A stretch of 64,000 bases of DNA from Paramecium tetraurelia (taxonomy: Eukaryota > Ciliophora > Oligohymenophorea > Peniculida > Parameciidae). Every line of letters begins with the position of its first letter. The first letter of the stretch is position 1. The stretch is from contig NW_001799629.1 of NCBI RefSeq assembly GCF_000165425.1, positions 126,737 to 190,736 of the forward strand, read 5' to 3'. The translations under genes and the position numbers were made by a program. Positions 11,114 through 22,920 of this stretch are shown here, piece after piece. Under the pieces are notes generated by a model. It made no database searches. It worked only from the letters and a program-made list of their open reading frames with translations, and was not told where the DNA came from.

Positions 11114-11985
11114 ATGGAAAACTTGTTGTAATCTCCTCTTACAGGAAGGACTTATTCTCTTATTAAGATTATAGGAGAAGGAGAGTATGGGACTGTGTGG
11201 CTTGTTTAAAGAGATGATGGATGTAGTCTTTTCAATAAATTCTAGTGTTTTATGCTTGTAAATTGCTGAAGCCTAAATTTGCAGTTTGGACTATTGAAAA
11301 AAGCAAGAAATTCGAAGAAAGAGCCAATCAAGAAATACAAACTTTGATCAAAAGCACTCATGTTAATGTAGTCAGATATGAAGAGTGGTTTTAGATATAA
11401 AATTCTGGAAGATTTGATCGATACATTATATCCGAATATTGTGAAGGCGGTACTCTGTCAAAAATGTTGGAAACTAAAGGCAGATAAAGCGAGAATGATG
11501 CTTTGCATATTATGATACAATTGGCTGATGGATTACAATATATGCATAATCAAAAGATTATCCACAGAGACATTAAGCCTGCTAACATTATGTTGAAATA
11601 AGGAGTGCCAAAGTATATAGATTTCGGATTTGCAAAGCATTTTGAAGAGGAGAAGGTAGATCAAATACAAACTGTAGATGTAGGTTCTCCTTAATATATG
11701 GCTCCTGAGTTATTGGAAGAAAGTGGCTATTACAATTAAAAAGTGGATGTATGGGCTTTGGGAATTATTTTTTATTAATTACTTGTGGGTCAATTTCCAT
11801 GGAATATAGAATAAGCTACTTCATATCAGATGATCTTAAATATAATTTTGGATGATGAAACAATCTATTTTCCACCACAGATTCCTATCTCAGAAAGAAT
11901 TAAATAGACTATCATCTAAATGCTAATAATCAATCCTGATGACAGAATAGATAGCAATAAATTATGTTTGATGTTATAAAATTGA
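11114..11985 (+). CDS. Serine/threonine protein kinase, NEK/ULK-like size
   Basis: A 282-residue stand-alone kinase domain with one intron (11223-11245, 23 nt). The glycine loop is GEGEYGTVW and the ATP-binding Lys is in FYACKLL. The catalytic loop is [10 protein letters not shown], the metal motif is DFG (IDFGFAKHF), and the activation-segment end is GSPQYMAPELL, so all catalytic residues are present. There is no extension beyond the kinase fold. Substrate unknown. It runs tail to tail with RTF1, with only 4 bp between the two stop codons. Confidence 0.9.
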
Positions 11986-11989
11986 TAAA

Positions 11990-13361
11990 TCATTCCAAAA
12001 CCATCATTTTATCTATTATATTATCAATTGGAAGTTCCCTACTATGCATGTTAAGGATTTTTGCTTTAAATTATTCGCTGCCATCAATTGTTTTAATGTT
12101 TGGATATTGTCTAATGTATTTTGAGTCTAATTATTTCTAATAGTCATGATTAATAGAAAATTTAGCAATTTATTTGGATTACTTTACCACTTATTGCTAT
12201 TCCACTTGTTGAGGTTACCTTTTTGGTGGTTCTACTTTTTGACTTTGAGTTTCTTTAAATTGTTTGAGGAGCTACTCAATCTTCTTAAGCTCCTCATTCA
12301 GATGGACATTCTCTTCTGCCTTTTCTCTATTTTATCTTTAGTATCTCAAGATTTTGCTAGTTTCTTCTTGTTTTAATTATTTTTTTTCAGTTTCCCCTTC
12401 TCCAGGATCTTGTAAATCGGCTATGAATTCCTCTCCTTATTCAATGATGGACCTGTTGGTAGAGATAAGATTTTTGATAAAGTTCTAGTAGACTGGCAAA
12501 TCTCTAAAATGAATATTGGATTTAGGATTTTGGATCCACTTAGTTAGATTGTGGTTGATTCTTTCTTTGATTTGATCATCTGTTAATTTGGAAGTCGATT
12601 TAATAATATCTCTAGTTAAAATAAATTTATGGCATTTACCTTTCCTTTCTTTATAGATATTCCTTACTGGGAATTTGAATTCCATTTTCTTCGCATCTTT
12701 TTTGCCATACAGCAAATTCTTGTTTTTGAATTTATTGGTTGGAAATGAGAGTAATATGTCTTAATTTAGCATCCTTTACCTCTCCAAACTACAATTTCAG
12801 CAATTTATAGGTTTGAGTCTATTCTAGTTGATAGGATTTCTCGCCTTCAACAACAGCCAACACCTAAGCAATCGCATAGCTCTAATCTTTTCTTCTGATG
12901 AGATTGGGTTCATTGATTTTAACAAAAGACCCTTCAATGACATTATCACAATAATGCTTCATCAAAAGGTAATAAATTTGATCTCTTTTGAGTTGTGCAT
13001 TTTGGATCAATTTAAAGTAAGTGTCTAATTGTTCATTATTGGGTTCTACAATCATGGGTTTCTCTTCGACTTTCTACTCAAATTGCGGCTCTTCTTTTTG
13101 AAATTCATTCTCAGATTATAAAGAGTCAGATGACTCGGAATCACTAGAAATCTTCTCTAGATTCACTTTTTAATTCTAAGGATTTTATGTTTAAGAATTC
13201 GACAAGAGAATTGATCTTTTGTATTCTTCCTCTTCTTTTTGCTTTCTAATTTCAGCCCAAGCCTTTTCCTTCTCTAACTCATTTCTGGCTCTCAGAAACA
13301 TAGCTTGTTGGGCTGGAGTCATCTCATTGAAATCATAAAGAAGATTTTGTTATTTAGACAT
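11990..13361 (-). CDS. RTF1: RTF1 homologue (Paf1 complex, Plus3 domain)
   Basis: About 447-450 residues from ATG 13361 to TGA 11990-11992. The N-terminal third is acidic and Lys/Ser rich. The centre is a Plus3 domain: IYYLLMKHYCDNVIEGSFVK, IAQVLAVVEGEKSY, then ISNQQIQKQEFAVWQKRC, the family's SNxxxxxxEFxxW motif. A charged coiled coil follows. One intron is required after the EF-W motif; 19 nt (12649-12667) and 28 nt (12640-12667) both keep the frame and I cannot choose between them. RTF1 works with elongating RNA polymerase II, supporting H2B ubiquitination and Spt5 binding. Its ATG lies 12 nt after the stop of the upstream same-strand gene, which is very tight. Confidence 0.85.
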
Positions 13362-13373
13362 ATTTAATAATAA

Positions 13374-15086
13374 TCATTTTTTATTTGGTTTGTTCAACTT
13401 CTTGGCATTCTTGTCCTTGGCTTAAGCTCCATACTTTTATTTTAATTTGGCTGTCACCTCCTAATCAATATCATCTTCAATTTCCCCATCACTTACATCA
13501 TCATCCTCCTTATCTTGAATTCTAACTCTAATATTTCTACTAACATTCTCTGGTTTGATGTCTACAATATAAACAATAAAAATAAACTGTTATCCCTTAA
13601 ATTCAAATTGATAAATTAATCAATATGTTCCTTATTGAAATCCTTCCAAGTCTATTTGAAATCCTAAGCACGATAAGAAGCATCATTCTTAATCAATTGC
13701 AAGATGAGTTTCATCTTCTCAACAACCTAAGACAATCCCTCCACTAAAGTATCGTCAGAAACCACAATATTAGCTTTTCCTTCTAATTTAAAGAATTCCA
13801 ATTTCTCATACAAATGTTCAATACCAGCCTTGACATTAACTAATATCTTCTGGACTCTCTCATATTTCAATTTAGTTCTCTCACATTTGTTAATAGCATT
13901 ATTCACATTGTTTTCAATCTACAATACAATATTAAATTTACTTCATCAATTTACTTTCTGGTTAATGCCTCTCCTCCCTCATACTTTAAATCATTTAAAT
14001 GATCTCTCAATTTCTATCTTTCAGTTACTAATTACTCTATCTTATCCTAATATTCTCCCTTAAGATCACTCAAAGATTTGCTAGTCTCATCCTAACTAGT
14101 AAATTTCTAAATGATATCATTAACATCTCTGAATCCAGTAGCTTCTTTCAATTTATGAAATGCCTCTTCATAATCAGCCAACTTCTATTTCTAGATATTT
14201 GTATCCACATTCGGATTAGATGACTCCTGGATAGGAATATTGGATGTATTATATTCCACCTAAGTCTATACATTATCCTTTTCTCTTTTCTCCAACTTCT
14301 ATATAACCTTCTCTCTCTCCTCAATTGCCTTTCTCTTTGCATCCAAATATGTCTTTCTTAATTCTCTCACTGCTGCCTTCTTGTGTTCATACTTCTTCAA
14401 CTCAGCCTAAGCCAACTCCTTTGCATGAGTGGCATCGTGTGCCAATAACAATAGCTCCTCATAATCATGCTCCTTTCCTTTCAATGATCTTTCAATAGCT
14501 GCTAATTAATTATCATATCCAACTCTTTCTTCCTTCAATCTCTTCACTATTTGTTCATAGGTTTTTCTAATTGATTATGCCTCATTATATTTGATCATCA
14601 CTTTATCCAAGTTGTTTTCCAATATTCGAATTTATCTCATCAAAGGTGATTCTTCTGGAACTCCAAATTTAGTGTCACTTACTTCATTCAATTTGTCCTG
14701 CAATTGAATCAATCTTTCTTTTTTGGCTTTTGTTAAGTGTTTGGCATCATCCAATTTACGTCTCCAATAATTCTCATCTTTTATGTCTCCAGACCAAGAT
14801 ATGAATGCCCCTTATGTCTTTGCTAAAGAAGCACTTGCACCCTACTATTTGCAAACTCATATACTCTTTTATTTGCAATTAACTCGTCTTACAGTTTCTT
14901 CAAATCTCTATTCTCTTTTTTTAATTGTTCAATGATTTCATTGTTCTTACGCTTAGTCTCTTCCGCATTATTATAAAAATTCTTTCTATCAGCATCAAGA
15001 AGTCCAGATTTTTTTATCTAATGTTCCAATTCCTCCTCAATTGAACGTATATTTTATTAACTTTTTGCTGTTTGAACCCTTGACAT
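13374..15086 (-). CDS. Outer dynein arm docking protein, ODAD3/CCDC151-like
   Basis: A 547-residue coiled-coil protein with three introns (14845-14864, 20 nt; 13919-13941, 23 nt; 13562-13587, 26 nt); exons sum exactly. It starts MSRVQTAKSQQNIRSIEEEL. Two stretches are diagnostic: LLLAHDATHAKELAQAEL in the middle and LKEATGFRDVNDIIQKF further on, the latter followed by DLKYEGG. These resemble the conserved motifs of the CCDC63/ODAD1/ODAD3 group that anchors outer dynein arms to ciliary doublets. Between ODAD1- and ODAD3-type I favour ODAD3, from memory of the family. The tail is acidic then Lys rich. Ciliary function fits the organism. Confidence 0.65.
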
Positions 15087-15146
15087 TTTTAATTAAATTT
15101 ATAAACATATATTTTCAATCCACAATTCATTCAACTATATATCTTA

Positions 15147-15661
15147 ATGGGAACTCTCTTCTCAACATTAATTGCCACTCCCCCTTAATTTTGATGATTG
15201 GTTTACCCAAATCTGGAAAAAGAACTCTATTAAATTAAATTTCTTGTAAATTCAAACATACTCCAATTTATTCAGGAGATCTAATAACAGCATTAAAGTA
15301 TTCTAAATTCAATCTTCTATGTTACCACAACATAGATGACAACTCAATCCAAAATCATGTGAATCCTGTTTTTCAGAAAATAGAAGCTCTTATCTTTGTA
15401 GTAGATTCATCAAACCTTGCAGATTTAAACAATTCTCATGTGTTATTGCAATCTCAATTAAATTAACTCAAAGGAATACCAATTCTACTTATTATAAGTA
15501 AATATCATAAAGCATAAATAACCATATAAGAAATTGTTATTTAGTTTGAACTAATCAAATTGAGGTAACCATGGTTTGTTCGAACAGTTGGATCTGATGT
15601 ATCTGAAATAGAAGAAGGTTTAGACTGGCTTTATGATTAAATTAAACATATTAAATAATGA
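15147..15661 (+). CDS. ARF/ARL-like small GTPase, apparent 1-nt frameshift
   Basis: The ATG at 15147 gives MGTLFSTLIATPP, a myristoylation-type ARF start. The frame then hits TGA, while the G1 motif (MIGLPKSGKRTLL) lies in another frame. No GT is available for an intron between them. The break sits at a run of five C (15180-15184); one further C would join the two parts directly. Length modulo three (515 nt) agrees with one missing base. Downstream are FVVDSSNLAD and the C-terminal helix ending DQIKHIKQ. Either an assembly indel or an inactivating mutation in one of two tandem ARF-like genes. An alternative start upstream in the other frame would overlap the divergent neighbour and looks unlikely. 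Confidence 0.65.
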
Positions 15662-15779
15662 AATTTAAAGTGCATAGTCCTTTTTCGGATTTTAATCAGT
15701 TATTATTTCCTTAAGGAAATTGTAGGATTTTATTAGTTTAAATTAGAAATTTATCAACCATTTCAAACTATTAATTTTT

Positions 15780-16298
15780 ATGGGTAATCTTTTAGAAAAT
15801 AATTAAAATGTTTAAAAGTCAAACCTAATGATGGTAGGACTAGACAATGCCGGAAAAACTACTATATTGTATTAATTACAAAGAAATAAAGTAGAAACAT
15901 TGTATCCAAAAATTGGATTTTATCTAGAAAAAATATAATATAAACAATTTGAAATATTTTCTTGGGATATAGGAGGATCAGATCCAAGGATGTAAATTTA
16001 TAATCCAAATGGGTTTACTTACAATGGAATCATTTTTGTAGTCGATTTTAATGACAAAGAAAGGATCGAATGTTCAGCAACCGAATTTCATAGACTTTTG
16101 AGCATGGAAAATTTTAAAGAATTGCCTATTTTAATATTGGCCAATAAAAAAGATCTAATTAAAGTGAACATACAGGAAATGACAAGAGAGCTTATGCTTG
16201 AAAAATTGTCTAACATTTTTCATATTCAACCTTGTTGTGCTGTTAAAGGGGAAGGTTTAGAAGATGGGCTAAAATGGATGTAAAAGTAACTTAAGTGA
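15780..16298 (+). CDS. ARF/ARL-like small GTPase
   Basis: An intron-free 172-residue GTPase. The N-terminal MGNLLEN carries Gly2 for myristoylation. G1 is GLDNAGKTT, G3 is WDIGGSDPR, G4 is NKKD and G5 is CCAVKGEG. Switch II and the WDxGG arrangement are ARF-family specific, and the length is normal. It would regulate membrane traffic or a ciliary process as a GTP switch. It lies 118 bp downstream of a second ARF-like gene on the same strand, so the pair may be a tandem duplication that has diverged. Confidence 0.93.
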
Positions 16299-16563
16299 TC
16301 AATAGATTTAGTTTTTTTAAATTTAAGTATAATATAAATATAAGAATATTATTGAGTTATTATAAGTTTTTTTAAAAGAGAGTGTTAATTAAACAGAAAA
16401 AATGTGACCTTCTAAAAATTAAATTCATTTCTTCATTCCTTTGATCTTATGTTTAGGATGGGTTTGAGCTAGGAGAATAAATATGATGATCGAACCTTAC
16501 ATTCTTAAATAATTAAGAGTTTATCAGTTGACTGCTCAATAAAATTTATTTAAAATTTGAATA

Positions 16564-19500
16564 ATGAGCCGCGGCAATGAATTGGACGACTTGCTTTTCA
16601 AAAGAAGAGATTAAAACTCAAAATAGGGCGAAGACTTGAAATAGATTATAGAGAATATCCCTTATCCTCATGCAGATATAACGATAACCTCTTATAGTGA
16701 ATTCTCTGACAACACACCATAAAAATATCTCCATAAATTAGTGCATACAGAAAATACAGAGGTTTAACCTCAGAAGTTTAGGCGACATCGAAGTCTCGTA
16801 GGAGATGCCTTTGCAACTGATAGCGAAGTTGAATAAAGGGAATTGAAATCCCAAAAAGTGGATTAAAAAAGAAAACCTCTTCAATAATAACCAATAAACC
16901 AACAGGAAATTAAACCTCCTTTGGTACCTCAACAATAATAGCAATTATAAGATTTCTATGCATCGGGAGGATCTTACTTGGAATCAATGACTCCATAACG
17001 AATGAACAAGATTGTAGATTGGTCAAAATAACATGTAACACCAGGTGATGCTAAAAATATCTTTCCACAAGTAATAGCTCCAAGCATTGAGTTTTCGAAT
17101 GAAAATTCTCTATCTCTGTAATTTAAAAACGTCGATCCAGAACCAAAGAAGCCATAAATTCTGTCTCATTAAAATCAAAATAATTAAAACTCTCGACTTG
17201 AAAATAGAATCTGGGAAAAGTAGAAAAGGTACATGGAGAGTGAAATTCAAGGAATGAAGAAGCAATAAAGAAAATTAGAGAATGAAAATTTAGTATTAGC
17301 TTAAAAGCTTGAAGAATAGGAAGAGATAACTAAATTACTTTAAGAAAAACATAAGGATTATTCATGTTTAGAAATATTACGAGGTAAATATCTAGAAGTG
17401 GCGAAGTAGTAAATGAAATAATTGAAGTAATAATTGGAATTGAAAGATTAGAAATTAAAAGACTTAAATGAATAAACTAAAGGAATGATTGAAAATGAAA
17501 AAAGAATGCAAGAGGCCATAGAATTAGAACTAAGAGAATTACATGCTTAATTGGACATCAAGGATCAAATGGTCAGAGCACTTAAAAACCAATAAAACAA
17601 TGAAGACAATGAGAGATAAAAGGCTTTACAAGAATATGAGAAAACTATGAGTGATGGCAATAAATTCATTTCAAAACTAAAGAGTTAAATTGAAACTTAA
17701 ATGAAAGCCTTAGAAGAGAAAGAATCAATCATCACATCATAGGATGCCTAGATATAAAATTTATAAGTCAGGCTTTTAAAGGAAGCTGAGTATAGAAAGT
17801 AAGATGAAAAAGTGATTAATGAATTCAAATCTAAAGAAGCATTGCTTTACTAATAAGTGACTGGAAATACTATGCCAGAAGTACATAATAGGGCTATGGA
17901 AGAACTGTAAGCAGAGTGCATCAATTAAAAGATTTTAATTTCTTAGCTGCAAAGTTAATTAACCTAATAGATGTAAATGCATCAACTATAACATATGACT
18001 TCCAATTCTTATAAGGAATGTGAGCAATGCAAATTATGCAAGGATGAATTAGCAAATATCATATAAGAATGTTCTCTGGAAGAGGAAGCTAAAACAATAG
18101 ATGCTACTTAAAGTATTGCTCAGATTGCCAGGGAAGTTGTTACTTTGTTATTAACTAAGCAGAGGGAACAAATAGATCATGCCTTTTTATAATATGAAGA
18201 ATAAATTAAAGAGTAGGCTTAATAAATTGATTATTTTAAGGAGTAAAATGATGAGGTTATGCAAGAGAATCAAAAGATTTCTGATTAAATTTAAATAGTG
18301 TTGGAGAAGAAAGAAGAATAAGAATAATAAATATTCGAAGAGTATGAAAAACTAAGATAAATTAATTAAAATCTTTTGTCTGAAAATAAAACTCTTAAAT
18401 TAGAATTGGAATAACATAAATAATAATTAAGAAATGAAACCTAAGCTCATTCTAATGAAATCTAATAGTTGAAGCATGAAATTTAAATTAATAAGTAATC
18501 CCTCTTGCAGGCTAAATAAAATGAATCAAAATTAGTTGTTCAACAACAAAGCTAATTAAAATGTGAAGAAAAGATATTGATTAATTAGGAAATGGAAAAT
18601 ATGAAAATTGTTTTCTAAAATTAAATACAAGAGCTATATAACAAGCTTCACAATCAAGATGAATAAATTTAAGAATTGACCAAAGAATTATACACAAAAA
18701 AAAAATAAATTGATGAAATGCAATAATAATAGTCATCCATTAAGAAGCAAAGGAAAGAAAAAGAACAGAAGGAAAGCAAAGAACAAACATAGCTTAAGAC
18801 TTATGCTCAATAATTAAGCGATCTTAATGATGAGAAAAGTAAATTATTACAAAAGATTTAACATCTTGAACAATAATAAACTTATTAAACTAAAAGATTA
18901 GACGAAGAGAAACATGATAAATTGGAAAAATTAAATTAATAAATTAAAGAAAAGGACAAAAAGAACATAGATCTTTATAATTAAAATAGAACTCTTTAAA
19001 CTTTATAAAAAGAGCTTGATGATTAAATTTCATCAATGAAGGATGAGATTGAGAAATAAAAAAAATAAATTCAACTAAAAAATTCAGAAATTAAATAGTT
19101 ATTAGAGTAGAATAAATAGTTACAAGACAAGAATTAAGAAATTAATAATAGATTAAGTATTCTCCAATAGTAAATGAATTAATTTGAAAATGAAATTAAA
19201 CATTATGAATAGAGTCCATAAATACCAGAAAAATTAAGATCCCAGGCTTCAGTGAGAAGCTTTGATAAAACTCCTCATGCTGTCATAGAATTAGTTGAAG
19301 GGTTCAACTAATACTAATAGGAGTTTTACCATTTAAAGAAGATGTTTACTGAGAAGTTAAAGGCTTAAGAATAAGTATTTCATTTCATTTATATAGAATC
19401 TGTTGTCTCTGTAATAAACGAATCAGTAAATTACGTAGTAAAATCTGAAATTGATTCAAGAAAATAATGCTTTGAAGGATGAAATATCATCAGCTAGCCA

Positions 19501-19960
19501 TGGCAAAAATTATGAAGATAGAGGATCAGCTTAAACTGGGGATTCTCTTAACATTCGTTCCTTTTTGGATCAAGATCACAAAAAAACACTTCCATGCAAA
19601 TCACCTGAATAGCACTTTTCTATTGTTGAATTGGTCTAGCCAGAAATTATGTCTATTGAAGATACAATTATGATTTTCAAAGAGATTTTAAGAAGGTCAG
19701 TCAAATCTGTAGAAATGATTAAAATGATTTGTCCTTTACCTGAAATTAAGGAATTATTGATGATCATTCTATAAGTAGAAGAAAAAATGCAATAGCAAAG
19801 TTAGGTTACTGCAAATAAAAAGTCAAAAATCATAAATTCAATTTTGGGAGCATCAAATATAAAACTGATAGATTAATCAAGGAAAAAGAGTGCCTGTGGA
19901 GGGATGAGGGTTAAACAAAGTCATAGAAGTGAAACAGGAGTAATTGAATTTTATGAATGA
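16564..19960 (+). CDS. Large coiled-coil protein
   Basis: A 1,124-residue protein from ATG 16564 to TGA 19958-19960 with one 22-nt intron (19375-19396). Residues ~1-200 are polar and probably disordered (MSRGNELDDLLFKRRDQ). Residues ~215-900 are near-continuous Gln/Lys/Glu coiled coil with a small Cys cluster in the middle (CEQCKLCKDEL). The C-terminal ~190 residues are more mixed and could be globular. The pattern suits a centrosomal, basal-body or cytoskeletal scaffold, but no family motif was recognised. Confidence 0.8.
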
Positions 19961-20001
19961 TTTATAAATATATCTTTTATATAATTATCATATGTAATTG
20001 A

Positions 20002-21453
20002 TCATCTTCCTATAATACAAACGTTATTTTATAATGTTTGGCGACAATTGTCATTTGGTATTTAAATTAAATAGCCTTTGTCCTTATCGAAGTTATCAAC
20101 ATATGCTAAGAATGCCAAAGGAGCTTATAAAATTAATTTTGAGTTTAACTCGGTATTAGATTCTTCGAGCTATGTTTTTTTGAGATGAAGAACTGCAATA
20201 GTTAATTTAACTATGTTAGTAGATTTTGTTTTCTCAAACATTATTTATTTATCTTCTCTCACTTGCATTTAATATAGTTCCAATTAATACTCGGGTATCG
20301 ATTGACTACTCTAGAAAGAAGTATAATTTAATGATTCTAATTCTTTTAGATTATAGGAATCAACAACTCCCTTGAGTTTTTCCATTTTGTAAACAATGAT
20401 ATCTTAAATTTTATCAAGATCTCTGTAGATATCTGGTTTGTCAATTACGATGACCATGGTGATTTTAAATTTTTCAATTAAGAACTTAATCTACTCCATT
20501 ATTTGATTATGCAAGCCTAAGAAATTTGGACAATTTACAAAGATCCCACTGGCATATATCTCCTTCTCATCTTTGTCTTCTTGGGATTTCATGTAGATTA
20601 ACTCACACAGTTTTTCTATTAGAATATTAATCAATAATGTACAATCTTTAACTTTCCCCAGTTAATTCAACATCTAAACCTTCTATTCCTTCGCTCTTTC
20701 AAGATCTGCCTACAATTTTCTATCTACTTACACACTTAATTCCTCTGTTAATCTATCAAATAACATTCTTTTTGAAATATCTCTTACGATATCCTTATCT
20801 TTTCATTCTTAAATATTCATGTACATTAATATCCAAAATAATAGGTAACTCTGTTCTTCTACATTTACTCTTTAACACATGTTTGAACTTCAGCTCTTAT
20901 CGAATGAGGATATTCACTTTATTGATTATCGGGATCAATGTCCACATAGATTGGTTTCCATCCATACACTAAACTATAATTGATGAGAGTCTTGCATAAA
21001 GTGTCTACCATTAATACTAATAATTACTTTTGCCACAAGAATGACTTCCCAAGACTAACAATCTAGGACCAATTTTATCAGTTAGCTGAAAAGACATTTG
21101 CCTTTAGGCTTAAAATAAATGATTGTCTTACATTCTAAAACATGGTTTATCTTGAGAAAATCATGCATCATTTTATGATAATTTAATTCTTCTTCATTAA
21201 AGATATATCCTGGCTAATCTTCTTTAGATTTATATTTAATCTTTAATTTTGATTGAACCCAACAGAATAAAGAAAATGGTTTATGTGGAGGGAATTCATA
21301 TAATTTTTTCTGATCTTTTTAATTTGTAAATTCTACCATCAATAATTCTTAACCAAAGATTTCAACAGCTCCTTCTATGAGGGTCACTTAAACAATATCA
21401 GTTGGATCTGATATTCTATAAGCCTCTTCCTCTTTTAATTCAATGATTTCCAT
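20002..21453 (-). CDS. CLP1: CLP1 homologue, mRNA 3'-end / tRNA processing polynucleotide-kinase fold
   Basis: A 459-residue protein with three introns (21109-21131, 21005-21027, 20799-20824), each needed to hold the frame; exons sum exactly. The N-terminal beta domain is followed by a helix (HVLESQRQ) and the P-loop region GPRLLVLGSHSCGKNT. Then come LINYSLVYGWKPIYVDIDPD and the CLP1-type C-terminal region (KGYLIQIPNDN). CLP1 belongs to pre-mRNA cleavage factor II and, in animals, to the tRNA splicing endonuclease complex. The usual GKST/GKT of the Walker A is GKNT here, so binding is likely retained but kinase activity cannot be judged. Confidence 0.88.
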
Positions 21454-21840
21454 AAAAATAAATATTAATATATAAATAAATTGAAATTTTGTAAATATAA
21501 TCGATTTATAATATGTTATAAATTCAAGAATCAATACAAATATATATAAAACCAATAAGAATTGAAAGAGAATATTCAAATTAGATCCAAACTAATTGAA
21601 TTTGAATGAGAAGGATATTTCTAAATTATATTCTAAATGAGGAAATTATCTGAATACCAACTATCATTATTTAACATTCAAAATAATTTCTATTTTGGAT
21701 AAAATAGAGATAACAAATATGCATTAGGCATGATTACTTAATAGTTGATATTAAATTAAATATTATATAGAAATATTTAATTAGAAAGTTAAGATTAGTA
21801 TTTTATATTAATTTAAATATATATAAATATTTGTCAAGAG

Positions 21841-22114
21841 ATGGACCAAAAGCATTTGATGGTAATATTAATGATAATATTGTAAGAGATACTTTGTTGA
21901 GGAATAATAAGCTTTACATAGAGCTGCTGCAGTTTATGGTTCTGGGTTGGCTATGTAATTAAACTTGGAGAGAAACATCCTAGGCGCTCCTGGATAATCA
22001 TCTTATATTCATTTAGAGATTGCTATGAATAAATTGGAGGACATTGATGAATTAGATTTTATGGGAAATAAGAAACTTGAACAAGAATTCGTGAAAGGAT
22101 TTCAATAAATATGA
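21841..22114 (+). CDS. Proteasome maturation factor POMP/UMP1-like
   Basis: An 82-residue protein with one 25-nt intron (21862-21886) right after MDQKHLM. The body contains VYGSGLAMQLNLERNILG and then LEIAMNKLEDIDELDFMG, which fits the UMP1 family pattern yG...P.r...E followed by a D/E-rich end. The family chaperones 20S proteasome assembly and is degraded in the first round. It is shorter than human POMP (141 residues), so I call it POMP-like. Confidence 0.6.
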
Positions 22115-22160
22115 AACATTAGTATTATTACATAAAATTGGAATTTTTAAGTTATCATCA

Positions 22161-22912
22161 TCATAATAATCTCAAGGATTTTCTAAGTTATGTAATATCT
22201 GTGTTTATGTGTTCTTCAAAATAAACATTCATAATGAATTCGCTTTTGTGAGCTCTTTTCAAAATTTATGGCAAAGTCTCCATTAATTTTTGTTTTTCTT
22301 AACAATTTAATTTGAATGATCCTACAAATGCACTTAAAGTTGCTGATGGCAATCCAAGTTAAGCCATTTCAAACCATTTCACAACAATTTCATCATAGAC
22401 ACTCACATCATACATGAGTAAGACATGTATAAAATCATGAATCTCTTGTTTATAATAAGGATTATACTTCTTTATATCTTTGATAGACATATGCCAATTC
22501 TAAATCTGGAATGTATTTTACTATTGGTCTTTCCCCACTAGAAAAATCTCTGTCCTTCATAAATTTTCCATATTGATGTCTTTATATTAGGAAGTGTAGT
22601 AGTACCCAAATGTATTTTCATCTAATTTCAATAATTCTTCTATTTTAAATGTTTGTGGTGTAACTCTAGGCTTATCATTAAGTATTCTCTAACCAATTGG
22701 ATGCTGAAGCATTCTTTAGTGGATGTCCTTCACACAATAATACCCTGATAATTCTCCCAATTAGGAGAGATGATTTCCACTGATGAAATATTTGTTAAGT
22801 AAATTTACTTTAAAGGGTATTTGTATGCATTAATGGCGCATTAGAACAGAGTGGATAGTCTTTCAAAATTACCTTTTAAGGGAGTATGATTATTAATTAA
22901 ATCTCTTAACAT
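22161..22912 (-). CDS. COQ4: COQ4, ubiquinone biosynthesis protein
   Basis: A 223-residue protein with three introns (22780-22808, 29 nt; 22580-22605, 26 nt; 22443-22467, 25 nt). Removing them recovers the family motifs: [14 protein letters not shown], then [12 protein letters not shown], then [18 protein letters not shown] with the HDxxH metal-type motif, and [18 protein letters not shown]4 is a mitochondrial matrix-side protein needed for the CoQ synthesis complex. There is no obvious long presequence with this start. The ATG lies only 8 bp from the ATG of the divergent EXD2-like gene, so one of the two starts may really be further in. Confidence 0.93.
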
Positions 22913-22920
22913 TTTAATTA

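Noticed and set aside
12146-12376. Plus-strand Leu-rich ORF resembling membrane segments
   Set aside because: It is antisense to the Lys/Gln-rich coiled coil of RTF1. The same explanation holds for other Leu/Phe-rich plus-strand ORFs opposite minus-strand genes (for example 13830-14063 and 63000-63290).
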